Positions 37,596 to 49,899 of a stretch of 64,000 nucleotides of DNA are shown piece by piece (positions within the stretch are counted from its first letter, which is position 1; every line of letters starts with the position of its first letter). The notes beneath the pieces were generated by a model. It saw only the letters and a program-made list of their open reading frames with translations. It made no database searches and was not told the origin of the DNA. The stretch covers positions 682,001 through 746,000 of the forward strand of contig NZ_SLYW01000002.1 in NCBI RefSeq assembly GCF_004343585.1. Reading direction: 5' to 3'. A program made the translations under genes and the position numbers. This DNA is from Neorhizobium sp. JUb45. Lineage in GTDB: Bacteria > Pseudomonadota > Alphaproteobacteria > Rhizobiales > Rhizobiaceae.

Positions 37596-38723
37596 GTGCC
37601 ATTCCCCGTGTTTCATCTGTTCAAAGCTCTGCTCTGCCTTTACGTCGTCACGCGTTTTCTCTGGCCCATGCCCTGGCCGAAATGGCTAAAGGCGCTGATC
37701 GCCATCACCCTGATGGTGGTTTTCCAGCACAGCCTGATCACGCTGCTCGTGTTTGGCACGATGTTCTCGCCGGAAGTGCCGCGTGTGATGATGATTGCCG
37801 TCAACTGGCTGGCCGGCTCCATCCTTTTTCTCGCCATCCTGCAGCTGGCCGTCGATCTCATCTCGCTGGTCACCGCCGCCATCCGCCGCCGCTCTATCCG
37901 GGTGCCGGCCTTCCTGCGTTATGCCGTCGGCGTCATCGCGCTTTCCACCGCAGCCTTCGCCGTCAGCCAGGCCATCCGGGTGCCGCCGGTCAAGGAAATG
38001 GAAATCCGCATCAAAAACCTGCCGCCGGAATTCGATGGCTATCGCATGATCCAGCTGACCGATCTGCATCTCAGCCGTCTGTTCGAAGCCCCATGGGCGG
38101 AACAGACCGTGGCGCTCGCCAACGCCCAGAATGCCGATCTCATCGTGCTGACCGGCGATCTCATCGACGGCACGCTGCAGGCCCGCGAAAAGGATATCGC
38201 GCCGCTCGCCAAACTGCGCGCAAAGGACGGCGTCTTCACCATCCCCGGCAATCACGAATATCATTTTGGCCATGACGGCTGGATGGCGAAATATCAGCAG
38301 CTTGGCCTGACAACCATTTCCAACGGCCATGTCGTGCTTTCGCGCGGTGATGCAAAGCTGACGATTGCCGGCGTCAACGATGTCAACGCCACCCGTTTCG
38401 ACCTCGAAGGCCCGGATGTTACTAAAGCCCTTGCCGGCGCTCCTGATGGTGCTCCCGTCATCCTGCTCGATCACCAGCCGCGCAATGCCCGTGTTTCCGC
38501 CGCCGCCGGTGCCGATCTGCAGCTCTCCGGCCACACCCATGGCGCCATGATCGTCGGCTTCGACCGTCTGGTTGCCCGTTTCAACAACGGTTTTGTGTCC
38601 GGCCTCTACGATGTCGATGGCATGCAGCTTTACGTCAATAACGGCACGGCCTTGTGGATCGGTTTTGCGCTGCGCCTCGGCGTGCCGTCGGAATTGACGG
38701 TGATCACGCTGAAACCGGCCTGA
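37596..38723 (+). CDS. Membrane-anchored metallophosphoesterase (YkuE-like)
   Basis: This 375-aa protein has three to four N-terminal membrane segments (about 5-30, 32-52, 65-88, 105-125) and a calcineurin-like phosphoesterase domain. The di-metal motifs are all visible: LTDLHLSR (DxH), LTGDLIDG (GDxxD), IPGNHEYH (GNHE) and LSGHTHGA (GHxH). Related proteins hydrolyse phospholipid-linked substrates such as UDP-diacylglucosamine-type lipids, but the substrate here is unknown. The start is a GTG at 37596 without an obvious RBS; a GTG at 37608 is the alternative. It abuts the next gene tail to tail. Confidence 0.88.
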   Translation: MPFPVFHLFKALLCLYVVTRFLWPMPWPKWLKALIAITLMVVFQHSLITLLVFGTMFSPEVPRVMMIAVNWLAGSILFLAILQLAVDLISLVTAAIRRRSIRVPAFLRYAVGVIALSTAAFAVSQAIRVPPVKEMEIRIKNLPPEFDGYRMIQLTDLHLSRLFEAPWAEQTVALANAQNADLIVLTGDLIDGTLQAREKDIAPLAKLRAKDGVFTIPGNHEYHFGHDGWMAKYQQLGLTTISNGHVVLSRGDAKLTIAGVNDVNATRFDLEGPDVTKALAGAPDGAPVILLDHQPRNARVSAAAGADLQLSGHTHGAMIVGFDRLVARFNNGFVSGLYDVDGMQLYVNNGTALWIGFALRLGVPSELTVITLKPA

Positions 38724-39494
38724 TCACTCGATAAGACCGATCATCGGCCCGTAACCGCCATGCCATGACCAGTCGGCACGCTTCAGGGCGGGGTTGAAAA
38801 ATCCCGCCCCCTGTCCGCCATCGAGAAACAGCGCATCCGGGCAGGCGAGATGTTTCTGGAACAGTTTTGCAAAATCATAAAAGTTGACGTCGTCCTCGCT
38901 GATGACGAACCGCATGTCGCCACCATCACACACGCCGACGCCGCTGCGCCGTGTGCGGTCGCTCGATCCGTTGATGAAGATCGGGTTCATCGTGTCGTCC
39001 GTCACCAGCATCGGCCCGGATTGTGTGGCAAACCCTGCCTGCGGCCGCGCCTTCAGAAACCGCTCGGTGGTCAGGATGCCGGCACCGTCCGCGCCGAAAT
39101 AGAAGATCCCGTTCGGCTGCTTGTAGAAATTCGGAATTTTCGATTGCGGCCCCGCCATCTTTTTCAGATCGGCCGGCCGCAGCTCTTTCCCGTCCTCGAT
39201 ATAAAGCCCCATCGGCGCATAGTCGGTGCCATACATGCCGGCATTCATGGCAAACACCAGCGCCTTGCCTTGCGTTTTCAGGCCATCTGCCAGCGTACCG
39301 AACCAGCGATGGGGTGAACCATCAGCCTTCTGCCAGAACAGTTTCAGCCGCGCGTCTTTCGCCTTAACGGAGCAGACGATGTAGCGGGCGCCATCAAACT
39401 CCTGCCGTTCGCATGGTTCTTCCGTTGCGGCAGCAGGGGCGGCAACAAAAAGCAGTGAAGCGGCGGCAAGAAGCCATTGGCGCGGAACGGTCAT
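38724..39494 (-). CDS. Exported phosphodiester glycosidase family protein
   Basis: This 256-aa secreted protein has a clear signal peptide (PRQWLLAAASLLFVAAPAAA, cleavage before TEE). The body matches the NAGPA/DUF2233 fold. AMNAGMYGTDYAPMGLYIEDG, QPNGIFYFGADGAGIL, SGPMLV and CPDALFLDGGQGAGFF are the conserved stretches of this family. The human relative removes GlcNAc from phosphodiester-linked mannose; bacterial members act on envelope or polysaccharide phosphodiesters (family knowledge). It converges with the metallophosphoesterase gene. Confidence 0.88.
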   Translation of the reverse strand: MTVPRQWLLAAASLLFVAAPAAATEEPCERQEFDGARYIVCSVKAKDARLKLFWQKADGSPHRWFGTLADGLKTQGKALVFAMNAGMYGTDYAPMGLYIEDGKELRPADLKKMAGPQSKIPNFYKQPNGIFYFGADGAGILTTERFLKARPQAGFATQSGPMLVTDDTMNPIFINGSSDRTRRSGVGVCDGGDMRFVISEDDVNFYDFAKLFQKHLACPDALFLDGGQGAGFFNPALKRADWSWHGGYGPMIGLIE

Positions 39495-39832
39495 GGTTTG
39501 GCTCTCGTTGGCGGATGGCGTGACTAACCGTGTTTCGGTGGCGGGTTCAAGGCGAACAGCAGGTGTTACGGCGCGCCGGGCATATGTTGAGGCAATCTGG
39601 CATGGCTGAACCGTGAATGACCTGGAACGATGCCGGGAAAAGAGAAAAATCGAAAAATTCCGAAGGCAAGCTCGGCCTGGAATTCCTCAAACGACTCAAC
39701 GCCTTCGCATTGGCGAAAGAGCAGTGGGAAAACGTCAATCGAAAAGAATCTTCATTCACTGTTTGTTCTCTTATTGACTCGGAGTACGAAATAAGAACAA
39801 AATAGAAACATAACGAACACGGGAGACAACGA
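39495..39832. other. Intergenic region before the small SOS-like peptide gene
   Basis: This 338-bp stretch is AT-richer than its neighbours. It contains the promoter and repeats annotated at 39774-39818. A 62-codon frame at 39617-39805 has no RBS and atypical codon use, and I do not call it. Nothing else is visible. Confidence 0.5.
39774..39818 (+). promoter_or_regulatory. Promoter candidate overlapped by LexA-box-like tandem repeats
   Basis: A -35-like TTGACT at 39774-39779 is followed after 18 bp by CAAAAT (39798-39803). Within this promoter lies GTAC-N7-GAAC (39784-39798), one mismatch from the alphaproteobacterial LexA box GAAC-N7-GAAC. A further AAAC at 39806-39809 keeps the same 11-bp period, and a GAAC follows at 39815-39818. 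The position between -35 and -10 suits repression. The gene served would be the 28-residue peptide. Confidence 0.4.
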
Positions 39833-39919
39833 ATGACCGACCTTCTTCGTGATATTGCCGCATTCGCATCGATCGCGACCTTTCTGGCCAGCCTGTCATT
39901 GCTGATGATGGCCATGTGA
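39833..39919 (+). CDS. 28-residue single-span membrane peptide
   Basis: The frame reads MTDLLRDIAAF, then about 16 hydrophobic residues, and ends LLMMAM before TGA. The ATG is preceded by GGGAGA at ideal spacing, and a promoter-like sequence lies just upstream. Together these make translation likely despite the tiny size. The design, a short charged N-terminus and one membrane helix at 28 residues, is that of SOS-induced division inhibitors such as SidA of Caulobacter (29 aa). Any functional link to SidA is inference from size, topology and the upstream site, not from sequence identity. Confidence 0.55.
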   Translation: MTDLLRDIAAFASIATFLASLSLLMMAM

Positions 39920-40121
39920 GCAGACCTTTTGGACAGCTGGCGTAATAGGCGTGGCCGTCCATCGAAAACCGCCTCGGGATCTGCCCGGGGCCTTACACGG
40001 CCAAACCGTCGAAAGTGAACGTCAGGCCTGTGAAAGACGGTAGGATCCGGAATAGAAACTGGACTCTCACACGCCTAAGCCGGACAATGCACCGATTCAT
40101 GAATTGGGTATCGGCGCGACT

Positions 40122-43619
<3,498 letters not shown>

Positions 43620-43620
43620 G

Positions 43621-43647
43621 CAAAAAGGGGCCGGCTGGCCGACCCCT
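43621..43647 (-). terminator. Intrinsic terminator of the L,D-transpeptidase gene
   Basis: Read on the minus strand, AGGGG-TCGGCC and GGCC-CCT form a GC-rich hairpin followed by TTTTTG at 43621-43625. It lies between the convergent dnaE and L,D-transpeptidase genes. On the plus strand it has no T run. Confidence 0.7.
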
Positions 43648-43678
43648 CTGCATGATTGGGAATGTGGAAAAGTGGGTC

Positions 43679-45025
43679 TTAGTAAAGCCCCACGCCCAAC
43701 GGAATGGCCCGCACTTTTCGCGCCGGCTTTTCAGTCCGTGGCTTGGACGATACCGTCTGCGCCTCGATCCGCTCCGGTGAAGAACGCGTGATGGTGATGA
43801 AGTCGGTGCCGTCGCCGGTGTCCTGGCCGATGCCCTGATCGTTGATGGTGATCGAGCTTCCGCTGGTCAGCATGGTCTCGATCCGGTCGCGCAACTCGGT
43901 GGAAATCTCGATGCGGTCGAACGCCTGCTGTGCCGCCGTTTCGGTCGAGGTGAACGCGGCATCGCTATTGGTGATGCCCAGTCGCTTCATCATCGCTTCC
44001 GGCAGCCGGTTCGGCAGCGTCAGCGCCTGCCAGCCGGCGGTGCCTTCTTCTCGGTCGAAGGCAGTGGCGGTGAAGAGATGTGTGCCAAGCGCCGTTTCCG
44101 GATCCTTGATGCCGACCGGAACCGAGAGGATCGGCTTGAAACCCTGGCGGATCATCAGCTGCCCGACCGGCGCTTTTGGCTTGCCGCTGGTCTCATAGAG
44201 CGCCGTCAGAAACGCGTCGGTCAGAAAACCCTTCTGCTCCACGCCTTTCCAGCGCTTGAAACCCTCGACGGCAGAGCGGGTCATCGGCCCGACAAAACCG
44301 TCATGCGAACCGGCATCGAAACCAAGGTCGTTCAGCATGGCCTGCACGTCGGCCACCTGCTCGCGTTCGCCGCGGCGGGTGATCAGGATACGCAACGGGG
44401 CGGCTTCCGGGGTTTCTACATGCGCCTTTTTCGGCGCGGCAAAAGCGGGTGCGGCGGGCGCCATGTTCATGGCCACTTCCAGCTGCTTGGTCGTGCGGGA
44501 AAAATTGTCGGCGCGCAACGGCACGTCGGACATAAGGTTTGCGGGCACCGGCTTTTTCGGCGCAAACAGTTTTGCGTCATGCAGCATGACGGGCGTCACC
44601 TGCGCATCGGTAATGATCACATGCACGCCACGCTCGGTCTGGCCGTATAGCGATTGCGCAAAGGCGGCCGGCAGGCGCACGCAGCCATGCGAGGCCGGGT
44701 AATTCGGCACGCTGCTGGATTCGTGCAGCGCGATGCCGGACCATGTCAGGCGTTGCATCCACGGCATCGGCGCATTCGAATAGATGTTGGACTCGTGGTA
44801 TTTTTTCTTGTCGAGGATCGAAAAGATCCCCGTCGGCGTGTCATGGCCTTCCTTGCCGGTGGAGACCTTCGAGGTCGAAACCACCGTGTCGCCATCATAG
44901 ACAGCCAGTGACTGCTTGTCCTTGGAAACGATGATCTGCAGGGTCCGGGCGTTTTCGGCGGCGGCAGTGCCGGCCATGACGCAGGTGGACATCAATGCAA
45001 GGCCGAAGGCCGCAAGCCGGTACAT
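43679..45025 (-). CDS. L,D-transpeptidase with peptidoglycan-binding domain
   Basis: This periplasmic enzyme makes 3-3 peptidoglycan crosslinks or attaches proteins to peptidoglycan. The 448-aa protein has a signal peptide (cleavage near AAA-EN at 23), a YkuD domain at about 28-140 with the active-site motif ASHGCVRLP (H113, C115), a linker, and a PG_binding_1 domain at about 220-265 (VADVQAMLNDLGFDAGSHDG). A 180-residue C-terminal region of unclear fold follows and ends in a basic stretch. Polar growth of Rhizobiaceae relies heavily on L,D-crosslinks (established knowledge). Confidence 0.92.
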   Translation of the reverse strand: MYRLAAFGLALMSTCVMAGTAAAENARTLQIIVSKDKQSLAVYDGDTVVSTSKVSTGKEGHDTPTGIFSILDKKKYHESNIYSNAPMPWMQRLTWSGIALHESSSVPNYPASHGCVRLPAAFAQSLYGQTERGVHVIITDAQVTPVMLHDAKLFAPKKPVPANLMSDVPLRADNFSRTTKQLEVAMNMAPAAPAFAAPKKAHVETPEAAPLRILITRRGEREQVADVQAMLNDLGFDAGSHDGFVGPMTRSAVEGFKRWKGVEQKGFLTDAFLTALYETSGKPKAPVGQLMIRQGFKPILSVPVGIKDPETALGTHLFTATAFDREEGTAGWQALTLPNRLPEAMMKRLGITNSDAAFTSTETAAQQAFDRIEISTELRDRIETMLTSGSSITINDQGIGQDTGDGTDFITITRSSPERIEAQTVSSKPRTEKPARKVRAIPLGVGLY

Positions 45026-45155
45026 GGAAACCTCATACGCAATACAGGCTCACAGTCTATCGTCACATGCTTAATAAAGGTTTGACCGGCGCGCGCAGAA
45101 TTGTCGTTTCGCAACACGAATGTCTCACATTGCAGTGACGGCAAGCGTGACAGGT

Positions 45156-46457
45156 TCAGCGTTTGCGGTCTTTTCCGCCGAACGTGTAGCCGGTCTCGAC
45201 CGCGCTCTTGCCAAATTTGTCGCGCAGCTTGTCGATGGCCGCTTCCGCCTGCGCCCGCCGGGTTGCCTGCTGGTCCACGAGGTCAGGCGGGTCAGCGCGG
45301 GAGGAGCCTTCGAGGTCGGTCACGCCGATGCCGAGCAGGCGAAACTTTGTGCCGTCCGTCTCCCGCTCCAACAATTGCAGGCCGGTGCGAAAGATCCGGT
45401 CGGCCAGCTGGGTCGGGTCTTCCAGACGGCGATTGCGTGTGCGGCTCTTGAAGTCCGACGTCTTCATTTTCAGCACAACCGTATGCCCGGCAATGTCGTG
45501 TTTCTTCAGCCGGGTAGAGACCTTTTCCGAGAGTTCGCGCAGGATCGGCACCAGTTGGTCATGGCTGGAAATGTCATCGAAAAAGGTGGTCTCCGCCGAA
45601 ACGCTTTTGGCTGCCTCGTTGAGATGCACGGTACGGTCGTCGATGCCGCGCGACAGCCGAAAAAGCCGCTGCCCCATTACGCCATAACGGCGCATCAGGT
45701 CACCCTCCGCCATCGCCTGCAATTGCCCGATGGTGCGTATGCCGTCGGCCTCCAGCGAGGCATTGAATGCCTTGCCGACACCCCAGATCGTGGTGACGGG
45801 GCGGGGCGCCAGGAAACTCAATGCCTCGGCCTTGCCGATCACCGAAAAGCCGCGCGGTTTCTGCAGGTCGGAAGCGACCTTGGCGAGAAACTTGCAGTAG
45901 GAAAGCCCGACCGAAATGGAAATGCCAAGTTCGCTTTCCACCCGTTTGGCGAAGCGGGCAAGCGTGCGGGCCGGCGGGTCGCGGTGCAGCCGTTCGGTGC
46001 CGGCCAGTTCGAGAAAGGCCTCATCGATGGAGAGCGGCTGCACCAGCGGCGTCAGGTCCTGCATCATCGATCGCATCTGCCGGCCGACGGTCACGTATTT
46101 TTCCATATTGGGCCTGATCACCACTGCATCCGGGCAGGCTTCAAGCGCCTTGAACATCGGCATGGCGGAGCGCACGCCGCTGATACGGGCAATGTAACAG
46201 GCGGTGGATACGACGCCGCGCTTGCCGCCGCCGATAATCACCGGCTTGTCGGCAAGGCTGGGGTCGTCGCGTTTTTCGATACTGGCGTAAAAGGCGTCGC
46301 AATCGATATGGGCCAGCGTCAGGCCATAGAGTTCCTTGTGTCGCAACAGGCGAGGACTACCGCAGGCACGACAGCGGGTACGGCCCTCCGGCTGTTCCGT
46401 CAGGCAGTCTCTACAAAATGACCCGGGTTTCTCTGTGGTATCGTGCTCGGCTGCCAT
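45156..46457 (-). CDS. dinB: DNA polymerase IV with N-terminal zinc ribbon
   Basis: This is the Y-family translesion polymerase (433 aa). An unusual N-terminal extension carries C15-x2-C18 and C29-x2-C32, a probable zinc ribbon. The polymerase core then starts at [16 protein letters not shown] with D52 and D54; the second active-site motif SIDEAFLEL has D145 and E146. The little-finger domain is at about 285-400. A beta-clamp-binding peptide should lie near the C-terminus but I cannot place it securely. A perfect LexA-type box lies five bases before the start codon. Confidence 0.95.
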   Translation of the reverse strand: MAAEHDTTEKPGSFCRDCLTEQPEGRTRCRACGSPRLLRHKELYGLTLAHIDCDAFYASIEKRDDPSLADKPVIIGGGKRGVVSTACYIARISGVRSAMPMFKALEACPDAVVIRPNMEKYVTVGRQMRSMMQDLTPLVQPLSIDEAFLELAGTERLHRDPPARTLARFAKRVESELGISISVGLSYCKFLAKVASDLQKPRGFSVIGKAEALSFLAPRPVTTIWGVGKAFNASLEADGIRTIGQLQAMAEGDLMRRYGVMGQRLFRLSRGIDDRTVHLNEAAKSVSAETTFFDDISSHDQLVPILRELSEKVSTRLKKHDIAGHTVVLKMKTSDFKSRTRNRRLEDPTQLADRIFRTGLQLLERETDGTKFRLLGIGVTDLEGSSRADPPDLVDQQATRRAQAEAAIDKLRDKFGKSAVETGYTFGGKDRKR

Positions 46458-46462
46458 CTTCG

Positions 46463-46477
46463 GAACAAATGTTGAAC
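46463..46477 (-). promoter_or_regulatory. LexA (SOS) box of dinB
   Basis: GAAC-AAATGTT-GAAC is a perfect match to the alphaproteobacterial LexA consensus GAAC-N7-GAAC (GTTC-N7-GTTC on the gene strand). It lies 5-20 bases upstream of the dinB start codon, so repression by LexA and SOS induction of dinB are strongly suggested. Confidence 0.85.
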
Positions 46478-46574
46478 AAATTCACATTAGGCCGTAAGAT
46501 CGCAACTCTCAAGCAGGAAGGGCGTGGGCATGCACAACTTCCAGACCGGATTTTTGAGGCAAGCAAGGCGCGCT

Positions 46575-47231
46575 TCAGCGCGGTTGCCAATGGCCTCGGA
46601 TCAGTTCTTCGGCATGCCGCCAGTCGCGGGCGCGAACGATATCGTCCTGCGGTTTCGGCGCCATCAGGCGCAGTGGCGTGTCCGGCATCAACTGAATGAG
46701 CAGGCTGTCCGGCATATGCTCGCGCACGGAATGCAGATTGTAGGCCATGTCGTCTATGAAGGTGGTGGGCAGAATTCGCTCGGCATTCAGGCGCCGCATG
46801 ATCGGCCCCTTGGGTTCTTCGCTGGCGATCATCGGAAAAGCAAGGCCGAGCCTGTCGAGAAGGCGGCGCCGCTGTTCGCTATAACAGGGCGGCATGGCGG
46901 TCAGGAACACCACGTCGGCATCGGCGGAAAGTGCCTCCAGCGTCCGGGCAACGTCTTCGAACGGCAGCTGCCAGGTTTCCTGCGCCTCGAAGAAGGCGTG
47001 GATCAGCCGTTTCACCTCGGCCGCATCGATCTCCAGACCGCTCTCGCGGGCGAGGATGTTTCCGGTCAGCTTGAAGGAGCGCGGCAGAAACTCGTAGCCT
47101 TCGGCGCTCAGGAAATCGACGAACGGGTCCGTGAAATGCAGGACGACGTCATCGACATCGCAGACCACCAGCGGGCGGTCGGTGACGCAAACATGCGTGA
47201 TGTCGAGAATGCTATCTGCCGCCGTCGTCAT
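46575..47231 (-). CDS. HAD-like protein
   Basis: This 218-aa protein has the haloacid-dehalogenase signature VVCDVDDVV (D25, D27) near the N-terminus and VVFLTAMP, with the motif-II Thr, near residue 112. A lysine in EPKGPIM and the acidic pair in TTFIDDMAYN complete the four motifs. It is therefore a probable phosphatase or phosphotransferase with unknown substrate. It lies 12 bp after the DUF3572 gene in the same direction. Confidence 0.8.
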   Translation of the reverse strand: MTTAADSILDITHVCVTDRPLVVCDVDDVVLHFTDPFVDFLSAEGYEFLPRSFKLTGNILARESGLEIDAAEVKRLIHAFFEAQETWQLPFEDVARTLEALSADADVVFLTAMPPCYSEQRRRLLDRLGLAFPMIASEEPKGPIMRRLNAERILPTTFIDDMAYNLHSVREHMPDSLLIQLMPDTPLRLMAPKPQDDIVRARDWRHAEELIRGHWQPR

Positions 47232-47243
47232 GTCACGTCCGTC

Positions 47244-47549
47244 TCAATCCATCACCGGGCCGGAATAGTGATGCCAAGCGGCGACCACGCTTTCCGGTCT
47301 AGTATTTGTGGTTTCGCAAAAGGCCATCAGCGATGGCTCATGCGCCATGACGAAATCCAGCATGCCGGCGAGAAAGCCCGGATCGTTGATCGCCTGACGC
47401 AGTTGTGGCGCCTGTATGCCGGAAAGCGCCAGGAAGCGGCTCATCATATCCGGCTCGCTCGCAAGCCAGCCCAGCAGGGTGACAGCGGTTTCTTCCGGGT
47501 CGACGGCTGCCGCTTTGTCTTTCTGTCGCGGCTCAAGCGGTCCTTGCAT
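47244..47549 (-). CDS. DUF3572 family protein
   Basis: This small soluble, mostly helical protein has 101 aa. Segments DPEETAVTLLGWLASEPDMMSRF, GFLAGMLDFVMAHEPSLMAF and VVAAWHHYSGP match the alphaproteobacterial DUF3572 family, which is regularly found next to divK. Function is unknown. It is divergent from divK, with 162 bp between the start codons. Confidence 0.85.
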   Translation of the reverse strand: MQGPLEPRQKDKAAAVDPEETAVTLLGWLASEPDMMSRFLALSGIQAPQLRQAINDPGFLAGMLDFVMAHEPSLMAFCETTNTRPESVVAAWHHYSGPVMD

Positions 47550-47711
47550 GCTCGTAAGTTACCTTTTCTTCAAACAAATTACTCTAGACTGAAACGAACA
47601 AGAGTTTTTGGAATCGGTCGTGGGGTGAACTTATATCTTCGCGATGTCGTTACAAGGCCGGAACCGGCCGTTCCCGGCCAAGTTTCCGTGCGCAATGAGG
47701 ATCGTTCATAA

Positions 47712-48083
47712 ATGGTCAAGCAGGTCATGATCGTCGAAGACAATGAGCTGAACATGAAGCTCTTTCGCGACCTCATCGAGGCTTCCGGCTATGCGACTAT
47801 CCAGACTCGCAATGGCATGGAAGCGCTTGATCTGGCCCGCAAACATCGCCCGGACCTCATTCTCATGGATATCCAGTTGCCGGAAGTCTCCGGTCTGGAA
47901 GTGACCAAGTGGCTGAAGGAAGACGACGAGCTGCACGTCATCCCGGTCATTGCCGTCACGGCTTTTGCCATGAAGGGTGATGAGGAACGGATTCGACAAG
48001 GCGGCTGCGAGGCCTATGTATCGAAGCCTATCTCGGTTCCAAAATTCATTGAAACCATCAAGACTTATCTGGGCGACGCCTAA
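47712..48083 (+). CDS. divK: Single-domain response regulator DivK
   Basis: This is a stand-alone receiver (123 aa) of the cell-cycle network that works with the DivJ and PleC kinases and feeds into CtrA control. The phosphoacceptor is D53 in [13 protein letters not shown], the acidic pair is E9-D10, and the switch residues are T in [11 protein letters not shown] and K in YVSKPIS. There is no output domain. It is followed by pleD after 18 bp, the classic arrangement. No TTAA-N7-TTAA CtrA site was seen upstream. Confidence 0.95.
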   Translation: MVKQVMIVEDNELNMKLFRDLIEASGYATIQTRNGMEALDLARKHRPDLILMDIQLPEVSGLEVTKWLKEDDELHVIPVIAVTAFAMKGDEERIRQGGCEAYVSKPISVPKFIETIKTYLGDA

Positions 48084-48101
48084 AGTTCGGGAAAACTGGC
48101 C

Positions 48102-49469
48102 ATGACGGCGCGCATCCTTGTTGTCGACGATATCCCTGCAAACGTGAAGTTGCTGGAAGCACGGCTTCTGGCGGAATATTTCGACGTTTTGACAGCCGAG
48201 GATGGCCCGAAGGCGCTTTCCATTGTCGACAGCACCAATGTCGATCTCATTCTGCTCGACATCATGATGCCCGGCATGAGCGGTTTTGAAGTGTGCGAGC
48301 GCCTGAAGGCAAACCCGCGCACCTCCCATATTCCTGTGGTCATGGTGACGGCACTCGACCAGCCTTCCGACCGCGTGCGTGGCCTCAAGGCCGGGGCTGA
48401 TGATTTTCTGACCAAGCCGGTCAACGACCTGCAGCTGATTTCGCGCGTGAAAAGCCTCGTGCGCCTGAAGACGCTCAGCGACGAATTGCGCATCCGCTCC
48501 GAAACGGCGCGCACGATCGGCATGGAAGACATGTTGAAGGGCGAGGGGCGTGAGGAGGCGGGGCAGATCCTGCTGGTCGATAGCCGCGCCAGCTCGCAGG
48601 AACGCATCATCAAGGCGTTGAAGCCGATCGGTGACGTGACCGCCATGTCCGATCCGCAGGCAGCTTTGTTCGAAGCCGCCGAGAATCCGATCGATCTGGT
48701 CATCGTCAACGGCAATTCCGATGAATATGATCCGCTTCGCCTCTGCTCGCAGCTGCGCTCGCTGGAACGTACCCGGTTTATCCCGCTGCTACTGGTCACT
48801 GATCTGGGCGATGAAGATCTGATCGTGCGGGCGCTCGATCTCGGTGTGAACGACTATATCGTTCGCCCTATCGATCCGAACGAGCTGGTGGCGCGCACGC
48901 TGACGCAGATCAAGCGCAAGCGCTACAACGACCGTCTGCGCTCCAGTGTGCGCGAAACCATCGAGCTTGCCGTCACCGACGGCCTCACGGGCCTGCAGAA
49001 CCGCCGTTATCTCGACAATCATCTGAAGACGCTGTTCAACCGCGCCGCCGCGCGTGGCCGTTCGCTATCGATCTGCCTTGTCGATATCGATCGCTTCAAG
49101 CAGGTCAACGACACCTACGGCCATGATGTCGGCGACGAGGTGTTGAAGGAATTTGCCTCGCGTATCCGCTCGACAGTACGCGGCGCCGATCTTGCCTGCC
49201 GTTATGGCGGCGAGGAATTCGTGGTCGTCATGCCGGATACCGATGCCGGGCAGGCGGCAACCATTGCCGAGCGCCTGCGCGCCATGATCGAAACGCAGCC
49301 TTTCCAGATCCGCAGTCTTGGCATCAGCCTGACGGTGACCGCATCGCTGGGGATCGCCGGAAACGAGCAGGGTGTCGAGACGCCGGACCAGTTGTTGAAG
49401 CAGGCTGATCGTGCGCTTTACGAAGCCAAGAATGGCGGCCGAAACCGGGTCGTGGCCTTCGCGGCGTAG
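48102..49469 (+). CDS. pleD: Response regulator and diguanylate cyclase PleD
   Basis: This 455-aa protein makes c-di-GMP when its first receiver is phosphorylated and helps polar development. Domain order is receiver 1 (about 4-118, phosphoacceptor D53 in LLDIMMPGMSG), a degenerate receiver 2 (about 155-275), and GGDEF (about 300-455). The active site is GGEEF, with the inhibitory RGAD five residues upstream. It is co-transcribed with divK. Confidence 0.96.
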   Translation: MTARILVVDDIPANVKLLEARLLAEYFDVLTAEDGPKALSIVDSTNVDLILLDIMMPGMSGFEVCERLKANPRTSHIPVVMVTALDQPSDRVRGLKAGADDFLTKPVNDLQLISRVKSLVRLKTLSDELRIRSETARTIGMEDMLKGEGREEAGQILLVDSRASSQERIIKALKPIGDVTAMSDPQAALFEAAENPIDLVIVNGNSDEYDPLRLCSQLRSLERTRFIPLLLVTDLGDEDLIVRALDLGVNDYIVRPIDPNELVARTLTQIKRKRYNDRLRSSVRETIELAVTDGLTGLQNRRYLDNHLKTLFNRAAARGRSLSICLVDIDRFKQVNDTYGHDVGDEVLKEFASRIRSTVRGADLACRYGGEEFVVVMPDTDAGQAATIAERLRAMIETQPFQIRSLGISLTVTASLGIAGNEQGVETPDQLLKQADRALYEAKNGGRNRVVAFAA

Positions 49470-49899
49470 GTTTTCGAATCGGTCCGGCGTCGGTCCGACG
49501 GGGATCAAGAACGCAAACGACCGTGGTAGGCTGGCCTGGCAGCTGTTCACAGGCGTCTGGCGCGAAATTGATTGGCTGCGTGATCGGCGGCATTGCAAAG
49601 ATTAACTCGAAGTAGAAATCCGCCACATAGTCACATTTGAGTTTATCTCTGTGAAAATATGGTCGGTTGTCAGGTGTAATTCGTTAATTTGTACTTGCTA
49701 AAGATTTCATATTAAAAAATGCTTTTATTCCTAGCCGGGCTAAATTGTTGAAACCAAACGCCCTATGCTGCGGCTTTATGGTTTCTTGTTTATGTAGAAC
49801 TCATGCGGCCGATGAAGAATGCGCGTCATTTTTAACCATAGCGGTGCAAAAATGCACCGCTTGTTAAGATTATGTTGCTTTTCAGCGGAAATTGCGCGA
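49470..49899. other. AT-rich spacer after pleD
   Basis: This 430-bp stretch has no convincing gene. From about 49610 to 49830 it is AT-rich and may carry promoters. A perfect nine-base hairpin, AGCGGTGCA (49840-49848) and TGCACCGCT (49853-49861) around AAAA, is followed by a short T-containing stretch and may be a weak terminator. The RNA candidate starts downstream. Confidence 0.5.

Noticed and set aside
39617-39805. 62-codon frame upstream of the 28-residue peptide
   Set aside because: No RBS, AT-rich and atypical codon use, and it runs through the promoter-like sequence.
47550-47711. CtrA binding site upstream of divK
   Set aside because: No TTAA-N7-TTAA pattern was found.
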